Source of the DNA: a virus
IMG/VR virus record: IMGVR_UViG_3300025890_000082
Coordinates: 1 to 31,429 of that record
DNA: 31,429 bases
Reading direction: 5' to 3' (one strand)
The position numbers were made by a program, and so were the translations under genes. The notes beneath the pieces are model-generated. The model searched no databases, was not told the origin of the DNA, and was given only the letters and a program-made list of their open reading frames with translations. Shown in pieces: positions 5,606 through 14,011 of this stretch. Each line of letters opens with the position of its first letter. Position 1 is the stretch's first letter.

Positions 5606-6192
5606 CGCTGAGGTGCTGCCGTGTTCTTCGAACACCGAAGACAGGAAGCAAGTGGCTCACTGCAGCACTTGAGGCTTCCTGCAAGTATTTTCACAACGTA
5701 GGTAACGGGGCAGGTCAAGGGCCGAATGGCTATCACGCCACGTTGCGAAACGTTGGCAGTAGCCCCCTTAAGACTGTTGCCTTTGTCCGACATCCTTTTA
5801 CCTGGTACGGCTCTTACTGGAATCACCGAGTACGACTCGGATGGAAACCTGAAGAGCATCCTTTTGACGCAACATGTGCTGATCCGGTCTTCTCTGAATT
5901 CATGAAGAAGGCGATAGATCATTTCCCCGGCTACTGCTCCCGCAGCCAGGCAATGTGGGTCGGGGAAGCGGAAAGCGGAAAACCGATCGACTTCGTTGGT
6001 CGGTTTGAACATCTTCATCGCGACACGACTCAGTTCCTGGAATTGTTCCGCGAGCCGTATGACTCGCAACTGTTGCTGGCCACAGCTCCACGAAATGGCA
6101 GCGACTATCAAAAACATCCAGCAGAGCTGAGTCCTTCCATGAAGGAAAGGATTGAGCAGACCGACTGCGGAATCATCAATCGATTTTACTGA
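5599..6192 (+). CDS. Sulfotransferase family protein
   Basis: 197 residues. The N-terminal RTPKTGSKWL (11-20) matches the PAPS 5'-phosphosulfate-binding loop (P-K-T-G-S/T-x-W-L) of sulfotransferases. VRHPFTWYGSYW (63-74) matches the 3'-phosphate-binding strand-helix with its conserved Arg and Ser. The C-terminus (LSPSMKERIEQTDCGIINRFY) resembles the usual family end. The predicted reaction transfers sulfate from PAPS to a hydroxyl, most likely on a sugar given the adjacent glycosyltransferase. At under 200 residues it is short but seems to contain both cofactor motifs. An 18-base gap separates it from the large terminase gene. The acceptor is unknown. Confidence 0.8.
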   Translation: MLTLRCCRVLRTPKTGSKWLTAALEASCKYFHNVGNGAGQGPNGYHATLRNVGSSPLKTVAFVRHPFTWYGSYWNHRVRLGWKPEEHPFDATCADPVFSEFMKKAIDHFPGYCSRSQAMWVGEAESGKPIDFVGRFEHLHRDTTQFLELFREPYDSQLLLATAPRNGSDYQKHPAELSPSMKERIEQTDCGIINRFY

Positions 6193-6210
6193 TCACACAG
6201 GTAACATCTA

Positions 6211-7785
6211 ATGATTGCGTCAATGCAGCAGGACTTGACTCCGCCCGAAACAAAGTGGGCGAGATTCGACGGTCAGCTCCGGCCCTATGTCCGCGATGCG
6301 GAAGGGAAGATTCAACTCCTGACCTGGGCAGCCATGCCAGGATCACAGGAAGGATTCCTCAAGTGCAGCGTACAGGAAGTCTGTTACGCCGGTACTCGTG
6401 GCCCAGGGAAGACAGACGCTTTGCTGATGAGCTTTGCTCAGCACATCGGCAAGTGGGGCAAAGACTGGCGAGGCATCATCTTCAGAAGGACGTTCCCTGA
6501 ACTTGAAGACATCATTGCGAAGTCAGACAAGTGGTTCACGGAAATCTTTCCTGACGCGGTCTACAACAAGGGCAAGCATTACTGGGAATGGCCAGGTGGA
6601 GAACGTCTCTACTTCGGTCACATGCGAGTCCCGAGCGACTACACGAAGTACCACGGTCACAACTACCCATTCATCGGATGGGAAGAACTCACGACCTGGC
6701 CGAGCAAAGACTGCTTCGTCGTCATGCTGTCGACGAATCGAACGACCAATCCCAACGTCCCGAAGATGGTTAGGGCCACAACCAACCCGCATGGCGTCGG
6801 ACACAACTGGGTCAAGGCTCGATACAACTTGCCGGTCAAAGGAGACGGCAAGTTTGGAGAACTGTGCGGCGGCGACATCATGCTCGACGAGAAGGGCAAG
6901 CCTATCCTTGACAACAAGGGTAAGGAGATGTTCCAGCCGGAACGTATTGCCATTCACGGCGATATCGACGAGAACTTCTTATTGCTGGACGCTGACCCAG
7001 GCTATAAGGCCACGATTGCCGCATCGGCAAGTTCACCCAGTCAGTTGAAGGCTTGGTTGCATGGATCATGGGACGTTGTCGCCGGAGGAATGTTTGACGA
7101 TCTCTGGGATTCGACAGTCCATATTGTCGAGCCCTTCAAGATTCCTAAGTCGTGGCGATTTGATCGCTCTTTCGACTGGGGAAGCTCCAAGCCAGCATCC
7201 GTTGGATTCTGGGTTGAGTCGGATGGCTCTGATTACATCAATGCCGCCGGGTTCCGAGTATCAACCGTACGTGGCGATCTCTTCCGCGTACATGAGTGGT
7301 ACATGTGCAAGCAGGGCGAAGAGAACAAGGGACTGATGCTGACTGACCGGGAGATTGCGAACGGCGTCAAAGAGAAGGAGATGCAGCATCCTCTGCTGAT
7401 GAGTCAGAAGGTCAATCCAGGACCGGCGGACACCTCGATCTGGGACACGACGAACGGCAGCTCGATCTACAAATCCATGGCAGGCATGGGAGTTCGCTGG
7501 ACGAAAGCCGACAAGTCAGCAGGCTCCCGCATCCTTGGCTGGCAGCGAATCCGCAACCGACTGCAGGCGTCCTTCAAAAAGGAAGGACTTCCACGCGAGC
7601 ACCCTGGGCTGTATGTTTTCGACACTTGCGATGACTTTATACGCACAGTTCCTGTGTTGCCGCGAGATGATAAGAATACCGATGATGTGGATACGGAAGC
7701 TGAAGATCACATCGCGGATGAGACACGGTACAAGATTTATTCTCGCTCCGGCAAAATGACGAAAAAGAAGATTAGAGGTCGATGA
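6211..7785 (+). CDS. terL: Terminase large subunit
   Basis: 524 residues, typical for TerL. ATPase: Walker A GTRGPGKT (61-68), Walker B YPFIGWEE (152-159) and the coupling motif RATTNP (188-193). Nuclease: the first acidic residue of the RNase H-like fold is in FDRSFDWGSS (about D322). The protein cuts concatemeric phage DNA and drives it through the portal into the empty head. The start is ATG 6211, or ATG 6223 four codons on; CACACAGG lies just upstream. It overlaps the portal gene by 4 bases. The likely small subunit is not upstream as usual but after the portal (9286). One copy of TAGGGCCA lies at 6771-6778. Confidence 0.95.
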   Translation: MIASMQQDLTPPETKWARFDGQLRPYVRDAEGKIQLLTWAAMPGSQEGFLKCSVQEVCYAGTRGPGKTDALLMSFAQHIGKWGKDWRGIIFRRTFPELEDIIAKSDKWFTEIFPDAVYNKGKHYWEWPGGERLYFGHMRVPSDYTKYHGHNYPFIGWEELTTWPSKDCFVVMLSTNRTTNPNVPKMVRATTNPHGVGHNWVKARYNLPVKGDGKFGELCGGDIMLDEKGKPILDNKGKEMFQPERIAIHGDIDENFLLLDADPGYKATIAASASSPSQLKAWLHGSWDVVAGGMFDDLWDSTVHIVEPFKIPKSWRFDRSFDWGSSKPASVGFWVESDGSDYINAAGFRVSTVRGDLFRVHEWYMCKQGEENKGLMLTDREIANGVKEKEMQHPLLMSQKVNPGPADTSIWDTTNGSSIYKSMAGMGVRWTKADKSAGSRILGWQRIRNRLQASFKKEGLPREHPGLYVFDTCDDFIRTVPVLPRDDKNTDDVDTEAEDHIADETRYKIYSRSGKMTKKKIRGR

Positions 7786-9335
7786 TGGCTGACGAAGATC
7801 GCCCAAAAGTTGAGACAACTCATCCGAACTATGGTCCGATTGCCGGGATCTGGAAGAAGGTGCGTGACGTCATCGAGGGAGAGCCTGCCGTTCTGCATCC
7901 GGAGAACGTCCAGACTTATCTGCCGCCCCCGCCAGGCATGCAGCCAGGACCGGAGCAGTCGATCAATGACAAGCTGACGAATCGACTGCAGTCTCGCTAC
8001 GAGTTCTACAAGACCTTTGCGGACTTCCCTGAGATCACGGCTCCGATGATTCAGGGCATCATGGGCCTGGTCCATGAGAAGCCGCCGGAATACAACCTGC
8101 CAGAGAAGCTGTCATACCTTGCTAAGAAGGCGACAGGCGACGGTGACTCGCTCGAAGAGCTGTGGCAGCTCCTGACCCAGGAACTGTTCTACACCGGACG
8201 CATGGGACTTCTCGCGGACGTGCAGGGCGGACTCGGCTTAGAAGGTGCCCAGATGCATCTTTGCCAGTACTCGGCAGAAGCCATTCGGAACTGGAGACTC
8301 TCTCAGAAATGCGAAGGAGAGCAGGCGCAGATGGTTGTGCTCGGCGAGCATGGCATGGCACCTGATCCGAAGGATGACTTCAAGCACATCGAGGTCATGA
8401 ATTATCGTGAGTGCCGACTACTCGGAGACGAGTATTGGGTTCGCGTCTGGACGAAAGTCGAAGACGGCAAGGTCGCTCCGGTAGTTACTGCAGAGACTGA
8501 TCCTCAAGGCTGGATGCGTCCCGAGTTGTTTGGAAGACCGTTCGAGAACATTCCTTTGACGGTCATCAATGCCACTGACATTGGATACGAGTATGGACCG
8601 GTCCCAGCCTGGCCGATGGCGAAGAGAGCACTCGCCATCTTCCGAAAAAGTGCGGATGCGAATCGCTCGCTGTACATCAAAGGCGACCCGCAGTGCTGGG
8701 TCACCGGAGTACAGCCGGACGACATTCCCGATGAGATCGGAGGAAGCTCCATCTGGGGATTGCCCGACTCCGAAGCCAAGGTTGGATACCTCGACATCGA
8801 CGGACAGGGAATACCTCTCCAGCTCAAAGCCATTGACTCAGAGTACAGTCGGTTTTACGGAGAAGCTGGACATCTACTTGAGAGCGCTTCGAAAGGAGCT
8901 GAGGCGGCTGAGGCTCTGAGGATTCGTCAAGGCATGAAGCAGGTCTCTGTGAAGGCTCTCGTCAAGAATGCCGGAGCAGGGATGCAGGAAGCGTTGCGGA
9001 TGGTCGGACGTCTGTCCGGCATGTCCGATAGCGAAGTGGAAGAGATTACTTTTGATCCGAATGTGAACTTCACTGAAGGCACGATGGGATATCAGGAACT
9101 GCTCTTCCTGATGCAGGCTAAAGACCTGGCGATTCGAAACGGAGTTCCACTGAGTAACGAAACGATTCATGCTCAGATGAGAAAACGACAGCTTACGCAT
9201 CTGACGTATCAGCAGGAACTCGAAGGCTCGACGTCGGACATCGATACTGCGTTTGGACTCATTGGTCGATTAGCGGAGGAAGAAGATGTCGGCAGCAACA
9301 ATTCAACGGGAACTGGCCAAACAGGCTCCGAGTAA
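7782..9335 (+). CDS. Portal protein (DUF4055 type)
   Basis: 517 residues. The opening HPNYGPIAGIWKKVRDVIEGE, the YEFYKTFADF segment and the GIMGLVHEKPPEY strand-turn follow the pattern of the DUF4055 family, which occupies the portal position in many siphoviruses. It would form the dodecameric ring at one capsid vertex that docks the terminase and later the neck. The C-terminal third has the long helices expected of a portal stem and crown (SKGAEAAEALRIRQGMKQVSVK). ATG 7782 overlaps the terL stop; the next ATG, at 7785, is better spaced from AGAGG and may be used. The last 50 bases overlap the next gene. Confidence 0.85.
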   Translation: MMADEDRPKVETTHPNYGPIAGIWKKVRDVIEGEPAVLHPENVQTYLPPPPGMQPGPEQSINDKLTNRLQSRYEFYKTFADFPEITAPMIQGIMGLVHEKPPEYNLPEKLSYLAKKATGDGDSLEELWQLLTQELFYTGRMGLLADVQGGLGLEGAQMHLCQYSAEAIRNWRLSQKCEGEQAQMVVLGEHGMAPDPKDDFKHIEVMNYRECRLLGDEYWVRVWTKVEDGKVAPVVTAETDPQGWMRPELFGRPFENIPLTVINATDIGYEYGPVPAWPMAKRALAIFRKSADANRSLYIKGDPQCWVTGVQPDDIPDEIGGSSIWGLPDSEAKVGYLDIDGQGIPLQLKAIDSEYSRFYGEAGHLLESASKGAEAAEALRIRQGMKQVSVKALVKNAGAGMQEALRMVGRLSGMSDSEVEEITFDPNVNFTEGTMGYQELLFLMQAKDLAIRNGVPLSNETIHAQMRKRQLTHLTYQQELEGSTSDIDTAFGLIGRLAEEEDVGSNNSTGTGQTGSE

Positions 9336-10065
9336 TAAGCGAACTGTTCGAGACCATCTTGAGAAGGAGCTGTTCGAGACGCCACCGGAGACTCGAACTG
9401 AGAACCTGCACGCACTGCAGGAGATGGTGACAGAGACCTTTACGAACGACTCGGTTGCTGATGAACTGGCACTGCGCATTGAAGGGTTGGCGACGGCACG
9501 CATCGCTGCATTGGCAACGACTGGTCAAGACATCCCGGTCGAAGGCTTGCTGACTCAGTGGTTCATGCAGAAGGCGTTTAGGCTGTACCTGAAAGGCTGC
9601 AGTCGCACGGCAGTCGCACGGCAGTTGGGAGTCGAAGAGCAGACTCACTACAAGTGGTTGAAGCAGGGACAGAAGCTGCTGGAGAAGTACGCCCACAATC
9701 CGGAACTTGAAGTCACTCGTCATCAGCTCAACACAATGACCTACTACGAAGGTGTTGTCACTGCGGAAGGCGTCAACGCCAATGAGCTGACCGGCATCAT
9801 TCATGAGGCGGCGAAGGACGACTGGCGAGCGGCCGCGCATATTCTGGCTCGACGACATCCTCAGGACTGGGGCTCGAATCGAGAGAAGGTTACGGTCGAA
9901 GTCACCGGAGAAGTGGAAGTCAAGCACACAGGTATTCTGGCAGTGGCTCCGGTCTCCGCCAATCTGGAAGCCTGGCGGGAAGAGACTGCTAACATTGTCG
10001 ATGTCGATGTCGAGGCTCTGCCGGACTTAACTGATGAGCTGAAAGAGCAGGAAGAGAATGGTTGA
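9286..10065 (+). CDS. Probable terminase small subunit in an unusual position
   Basis: 259 residues. A helix-turn-helix lies at about 99-125 (LYLKGCSRTAVARQLGVEEQ), followed by a helical linker. DDWRAAAHILARRHPQDWG (178-196) strongly resembles the W-x-A-A-x-x-L-x-R-R-x-P-x-x-W/F-G block of many small terminases. The C-terminal third is acidic. Small terminases bind the packaging site and load the large subunit. A strong ribosome site (GGAGG at 9275-9279, 6 bases before ATG) starts translation inside the end of the portal gene. It sits between portal and minor head protein, not beside terL. A DNA-binding head accessory protein is the alternative. Confidence 0.65.
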   Translation: MSAATIQRELAKQAPSNKRTVRDHLEKELFETPPETRTENLHALQEMVTETFTNDSVADELALRIEGLATARIAALATTGQDIPVEGLLTQWFMQKAFRLYLKGCSRTAVARQLGVEEQTHYKWLKQGQKLLEKYAHNPELEVTRHQLNTMTYYEGVVTAEGVNANELTGIIHEAAKDDWRAAAHILARRHPQDWGSNREKVTVEVTGEVEVKHTGILAVAPVSANLEAWREETANIVDVDVEALPDLTDELKEQEENG

Positions 10066-11158
10066 TTACGTCGAAGGTGAGGCAGAGTCACCCTCTGACT
10101 TTCTTCAGGACTTACTGATCGCTCACCAGGTAGGAATCCTGCGCGTGGCGAACGGGACAACACGTTCTGTCGTCAAGCAGATGAACGAGACGGAAGACGA
10201 GTTCATCGTCAAGATTCTTGCAGCGTTGCAGGGACTCGGAACAATTACCGCCAGCAACTTCATTCGCAATCAGCCGAAGGTTGAACGAGTCATTCGAGAC
10301 CTCAGTCGCGAGAGAATGAAATCATGGGAAGAGACGCAGACGCTGATCAACAAGGAGATGGTGGCCTTGGCTCTGTGGGAAGCGACGTGGCAGAACAAGG
10401 CAGTCAAACGAGCTTTGAAAGAAGGTACGGAAGCAGGTCGAAAGACTCCCTTCCGCGAATTCCTTTTCCCGGAATCAGCCGCCGAAAGACTGGTTAAGCG
10501 AACGCCAATCAGAGGAAAGACCCTGGGCACATGGACGAACCTGCTGGCGGAGAATGACATTGGTCAAGTCGCGGAGACGATTCGACAAGGACTGAAAGAC
10601 TCTCTTCCTGCGTCTGAGATTACAGATGCGATTCGTGGCACACCTGCTCGGGACTTCGAAGATGGGATTTCTTCACGTCTTCGAGACAAGGTGGACGGCG
10701 TCGTCAAGACGGCGTCCGTTGAGACCACGCAGTCTGTGCGAGAGCAGGTGTGGGTCAAGAACAAGAAGCGAATCAGCGGAGTCGTCTGGACGGCAGTTCT
10801 GGACACGAAGACCAGTGAGATATGCAGAGGGTTGGATGCTCACGTCGCGCCGCTGTTCGGCATGGAAGACACGCTCGATCCAAAGCTGCCTCGACTGAAT
10901 CCGCCTGACCGCAGACCCCCTGCTCACTTCAGATGTCGCTCGATGATGTCTGCGATCGTGGACGGCAGACTGCCCAGAGAGACCACGTATGAAGAGTGGC
11001 TCTTGAAGCAGCCGAAGGATGTGCAGAAGGACGTCTTAGGGCCACGAAGATTCCGAATGCTGGATACCGGAACCCTGGACTTCAAGAAGCTTTTTGATGG
11101 CCCTACCGGCAGACCTTTAACTCTGAAGGAGCTTAAGGTTAGGGAGAATTTTGACTAA
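10058..11158 (+). CDS. Minor head protein, Mu F / SPP1 gp7-like
   Basis: 366 residues. The signature of the Mu F-type head morphogenesis domain lies at about 225-295: VETTQSVREQVW, then VVWTAVLDTKTSEICRGLD, and PPAHFRCRS with its conserved Cys/His/Arg. Such proteins bind the portal during head assembly, and some are ejected with the DNA. The N-terminal 200 residues are helical. The start overlaps the previous gene by 8 bases, with AGGAAGAG just upstream. Two copies of the recurring octamer lie near its end, at 11037-11044 (plus) and 11098-11105 (minus), in different reading frames. A 142-base gap with promoter-like signals follows. Confidence 0.9.
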   Translation: MVDYVEGEAESPSDFLQDLLIAHQVGILRVANGTTRSVVKQMNETEDEFIVKILAALQGLGTITASNFIRNQPKVERVIRDLSRERMKSWEETQTLINKEMVALALWEATWQNKAVKRALKEGTEAGRKTPFREFLFPESAAERLVKRTPIRGKTLGTWTNLLAENDIGQVAETIRQGLKDSLPASEITDAIRGTPARDFEDGISSRLRDKVDGVVKTASVETTQSVREQVWVKNKKRISGVVWTAVLDTKTSEICRGLDAHVAPLFGMEDTLDPKLPRLNPPDRRPPAHFRCRSMMSAIVDGRLPRETTYEEWLLKQPKDVQKDVLGPRRFRMLDTGTLDFKKLFDGPTGRPLTLKELKVRENFD

Positions 11159-11168
11159 TCAAAAAATT

Positions 11169-11249
11169 TGCGGAATGGCCCTTGAGTTATTTCCGCATGC
11201 CGTTCTATATTAAGACCTTGCGTGACTCAAAGTCTGTGACAGCGAGTCA
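11169..11249 (+). promoter_or_regulatory. Candidate promoter and inverted repeats ahead of the scaffold-coat genes
   Basis: TTGAGT (11182-11187) and TATATT (11206-11211) are 18 bases apart, the best sigma-70-like pair I found in the window. TGCGGAA (11169-11175) and TTCCGCA (11191-11197) form an inverted repeat around the -35 box, and TTCCGCA recurs at 11254-11260. TGACTC (11223-11228) and GAGTCA (11244-11249) form a further dyad downstream of the -10. This is one of the few sizeable gaps in the structural block, and it precedes the genes needed in the highest amounts. Confidence 0.5.
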
Positions 11250-11300
11250 ATTTTTCCGCAGTCCCAGTAGGGGCTAACACCAGAACCCAGGAGGGTTGTG

Positions 11301-12110
11301 ATGACGACTCTTTACTCGATCTCTACGTTCAAAGCTTCTCGAAAACTCACTTGTCCTCTTGCTGACGGAGACCCTCCAACAGCAGAAGAACAGCAGGCGA
11401 AGATTGATGCCGCAGTTGAGGCAGCAGTCGCTCCCCTGAGAGCCAATCGGGATGAAATACTCGCAGAGAAAAAGAAGACTGCGGAAGCACTAACGGCAGC
11501 CAAAGGCGTCCTTGACAAGCTCGGCGGCGAAGACGGAATCAAGTCTCTCATTGAGCTGAAAGAGAAGGGCGAAGGCGACGAGACCCTGCAGCGAATCCAG
11601 AAGGGTGAGTGGCAGGAAGTATTTCAGGAGAAGAATCAGGAACTGGTCAAGAACTACGAAGGCCAGCTTCGTGAAGCTGCTGAAGCGACTGAAGCCGTCA
11701 AGGTTTCTGAGCAGGCAGCTATCCAGAAATACAAGAACAAGATGCGTGAAGTTGAAGTGCTGTCTGTGACGGCTGCTTCAGAAGGATTTCAGAAGGCTGC
11801 GATTGAAGATGTTCAGGCGCGGTCATCAGGAGTCTTCAACTACTTCAATGAAGAGACAGGTGCTCACGAAATTCGTGACGCCGACAACGTAACGAAACTC
11901 GGCAAGGATGGGATCAGTCCTTACACCGTTGCCGATTGGCTTGAAGCACAGAAAGAAGTTTGCTCGCACTGGTGGGTTCCATCAAAGGGTACTCAGGCTC
12001 CTGGATCAGGAGGCGGTCCTGCGACACCTACCGACACTTCTAAGATGGGTTTCGCTGAATTCGAAGCTCATCGAAAAGAGCAGCAAGGCGCTAACAAAAA
12101 ACCTTATTGA
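11301..12110 (+). CDS. Capsid scaffold protein
   Basis: 269 residues directly before the coat gene. Residues 30-160 are a charged, Ala/Glu/Lys-rich helix likely to be a coiled coil (AEEQQAKIDAAVEAAVAPLR and onwards). The C-terminus is Gly/Pro-rich and then basic (AHRKEQQGANKKPY), as in scaffolds whose C-terminal helix grips the coat. Scaffolds nucleate the procapsid and then leave. The start is ATG 11301, with AGGAGGG 6 bases upstream; the GTG at 11298 is too close to that site. No protease gene is seen next to it, so the scaffold may be released intact, as in P22. Confidence 0.8.
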   Translation: MTTLYSISTFKASRKLTCPLADGDPPTAEEQQAKIDAAVEAAVAPLRANRDEILAEKKKTAEALTAAKGVLDKLGGEDGIKSLIELKEKGEGDETLQRIQKGEWQEVFQEKNQELVKNYEGQLREAAEATEAVKVSEQAAIQKYKNKMREVEVLSVTAASEGFQKAAIEDVQARSSGVFNYFNEETGAHEIRDADNVTKLGKDGISPYTVADWLEAQKEVCSHWWVPSKGTQAPGSGGGPATPTDTSKMGFAEFEAHRKEQQGANKKPY

Positions 12111-12129
12111 CGGTGGGGTGTTCGCCAAC

Positions 12130-12160
12130 GCTCTCACCAGTACCACCTGAGTAGGAGAGC
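12130..12160 (+). promoter_or_regulatory. Short inverted repeat overlapping the coat gene ribosome site
   Basis: GCTCTC (12130-12135) can pair with GAGAGC (12155-12160), which includes most of the Shine-Dalgarno TAGGAGAG before the coat ATG at 12167. The stem is only 6 bp with a 19-base loop, so any effect on translation is speculative. Confidence 0.25.
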
Positions 12161-12166
12161 ACTCCC

Positions 12167-13342
12167 ATGGCGAATACCATTCTGACGATTGACGACATCG
12201 CAAAAGAAGCTTTGATGCTTCTTCGATCCACCCTGGTCGGTGTCAAGCTGTTCGATCGTCGCTACGAAACGAATTTCACTGGCACCGAAATGATCGGTGA
12301 CACGATTCGAATCAGGCGACGTGGGTCGGGAACGGTTCGAGAATTCACCTCTTCGATCACCGTTGACGACATCACTGAATCGAACGTCAACCTGGTGCTG
12401 GAAAAGCACTACGACTTGTCGTTCGCGGTCACCTCGAAGCAGTGGACCTTGGACCTGCAGAGCTTCAGCGAGCAGCTTCTCGCTCCGAACGTTCTGAAGA
12501 TGGCAGAGCAGATCGACGCTTATGCGTTGACCAAGCTGAAGCATCTTCCTCACATCGGTGGGGTGGGCGAAACTTCCTTCAACGGAAGTACTGCGGTTCT
12601 TCCCGGCGCTCTTCCGAGCACCGTTGGTCACCTGGCTGCGATCAACCGCAAGCTTGACGATCAGAAGGTTCCGATGGCGGAACGTGTTCAGCTTGTGAGC
12701 CCGACTTACAAGCAGGCACTGCTGAGCGTTGACACCTTTGTCGAAGCCGACAAGCGTGGTGACGGCGGTACGGCTCTGGAGCAGGCTCGAATGGGCCAGC
12801 TCATGAGCATGAGCCACTTCATGGACCAGAACGTTGACAGCACGACTGTCCACACTGCTGGAACCATGGCGACGGCTGCTCTGGACGGTGCTCTTGCCAT
12901 CGGTGCAACGAGCATTCCGTACGACACTGGAGACGCTGCCTCAGGAACCTGGAAGGCAGGCGACATTGTCACCATCACCGGCTACGGCAACGTCGTTGTC
13001 GCAGCCGACAACACGGCATCTTCGAACGCTGGTACGCTTACCATCGAAGAGCCGATCAAGGAAGTCGTCGCTGACGGTGCGGTCATGACGATGTACGACC
13101 CTGCAGGAACTCGAACCCTGCACGGTGCTGCCTTCAATCCGCGAGCCTTTGCCTTCGCTGCGGTTCCTTTGGAAATTCCTCAGGAAGCTGACGGTGCGGT
13201 CATCAGCTACGAAGACCTCTCGATTCGCCTGATTCGAGATTACAACATCACGACCAAGACATCGACGATCTCGATGGACTGTCTGGTCGGTGGCGTTCTG
13301 GTCGACGGAGCCTTGGGCTGCCAGGTTGTTCGCGGAGAGTAA
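12167..13342 (+). CDS. Major capsid protein, P22 coat-like
   Basis: 391 residues. The opening MANTILTIDDIAKEALMLL, the basic RYETNF segment and the MIGDTIRIRRRGSGTVREF strand follow P22 gp5-like coat proteins (HK97 fold). Residues about 230-310 (Ala/Gly/Thr-rich, with AGDIVTITGYGNVVV) look like the inserted telokin-like I-domain of that family. The ribosome site TAGGAGAG lies 7 bases upstream. Codon use is notably biased and uniform, as in highly expressed genes. A strong terminator follows 18 bases after the stop. P22 itself is a podovirus, so a P22-type coat on a lambda-type tail is a modular combination. Confidence 0.9.
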   Translation: MANTILTIDDIAKEALMLLRSTLVGVKLFDRRYETNFTGTEMIGDTIRIRRRGSGTVREFTSSITVDDITESNVNLVLEKHYDLSFAVTSKQWTLDLQSFSEQLLAPNVLKMAEQIDAYALTKLKHLPHIGGVGETSFNGSTAVLPGALPSTVGHLAAINRKLDDQKVPMAERVQLVSPTYKQALLSVDTFVEADKRGDGGTALEQARMGQLMSMSHFMDQNVDSTTVHTAGTMATAALDGALAIGATSIPYDTGDAASGTWKAGDIVTITGYGNVVVAADNTASSNAGTLTIEEPIKEVVADGAVMTMYDPAGTRTLHGAAFNPRAFAFAAVPLEIPQEADGAVISYEDLSIRLIRDYNITTKTSTISMDCLVGGVLVDGALGCQVVRGE

Positions 13343-13360
13343 TTTTCGCTGAGGCTTAAC

Positions 13361-13396
13361 GTGCCGGGCAGAGCTTCTCTGCCCGGCACTTCTTAT
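13361..13396 (+). terminator. Strong rho-independent terminator after the coat gene
   Basis: GTGCCGGGCAGAG (13361-13373), loop CTT and CTCTGCCCGGCAC (13377-13389) form a perfect 13-bp GC-rich stem, followed by the T-rich TTCTTAT. It closes the scaffold-coat unit and probably sets coat mRNA levels above those of downstream genes. Confidence 0.9.
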
Positions 13397-13427
13397 ATCT
13401 TTAAGACACACACACAGGAATTTCAGA

Positions 13428-13982
13428 ATGGCCACACACTTTTTTACAAACGGCAAAAAGACAGTTCAGGCAGATGCTGCCGCAGCAGACATTCTGCGCG
13501 GGCAGACCGACGAAAAAGACAAGCCCATCTGGGCTGAAATCAGCGACCCGAATCCACCACAGCCGACTCAAGAAGAAGTCGCTCTGGCAGATCACACTGG
13601 TCAGATTGAAATCGTTCACAGCAAGTCAGGAAAGAAAGGCTGGTGCGAAAACGGTCAGTGCCAGACCATGCTCGACACTGGCTGGGAACTCGTTCATCCC
13701 GACAGCTTCAAGCCTGAGGTTGTGAAAGCTTCGGTCAAGGAAGAGCCGAAGGAATCACCCAAGGAAGAGCCGAAGGAATCACCCAAGGAAGAGCCACCTG
13801 CGGAACTCTCTGACGAGCTGAAGGCTCTCAAGACTGTCCTTGAAGGTCTCGACCACAAAGAAGACGGCATGTGGAACAGCAAGGGTGAGATCAACATCAC
13901 ATCCCTTCGAGCACTTGTTCCCAACGTGACTCGCAAAGAAGTCGAAGCCGCCATCCCAGGATTCAAACGAACCTTGGGCTAA
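13428..13982 (+). CDS. Hypothetical head-neck region protein with a KEEPKESP repeat linker
   Basis: 184 residues. The N-terminal half (MATHFFTNGKKTVQADAAAA to about residue 95) has a Cys pair (GWCENGQCQTM). A charged linker follows with the octapeptide KEEPKESP twice and a partial third copy (about 104-123). A small C-terminal domain (about 125-184, helical, ending RKEVEAAIPGFKRTLG) resembles a compact winged-helix-like unit. Position after the coat suggests a capsid accessory or head-tail joining role. CACACACAGGAA serves as the leader upstream of the ATG. No family was recognised with confidence. Confidence 0.6.
   Translation: MATHFFTNGKKTVQADAAAADILRGQTDEKDKPIWAEISDPNPPQPTQEEVALADHTGQIEIVHSKSGKKGWCENGQCQTMLDTGWELVHPDSFKPEVVKASVKEEPKESPKEEPKESPKEEPPAELSDELKALKTVLEGLDHKEDGMWNSKGEINITSLRALVPNVTRKEVEAAIPGFKRTLG
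13737..13795 (+). repeat. 24-bp in-frame tandem repeat
   Basis: A 24-bp unit is present twice exactly (13737-13760, 13761-13784), plus 11 bases of a third copy. It encodes the charged Pro-rich linker of the surrounding gene. Identical DNA copies imply recent expansion, so copy number may vary between relatives. Confidence 0.95.
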
Positions 13983-14011
13983 GTCACTGAGAAGTCAGTC
14001 TGGAGATCGCT

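Noticed and set aside
6434-7048. 204-codon forward frame inside terL
   Set aside because: It lies fully within a terminase gene with clear motifs; the content is Ser/Arg/Thr-rich, as in off-frame translation.
13737-13795. In-frame repeat as a sign of a mobile or variable adhesin
   Set aside because: Only two and a half copies encoding a charged linker; simple replication slippage explains it.
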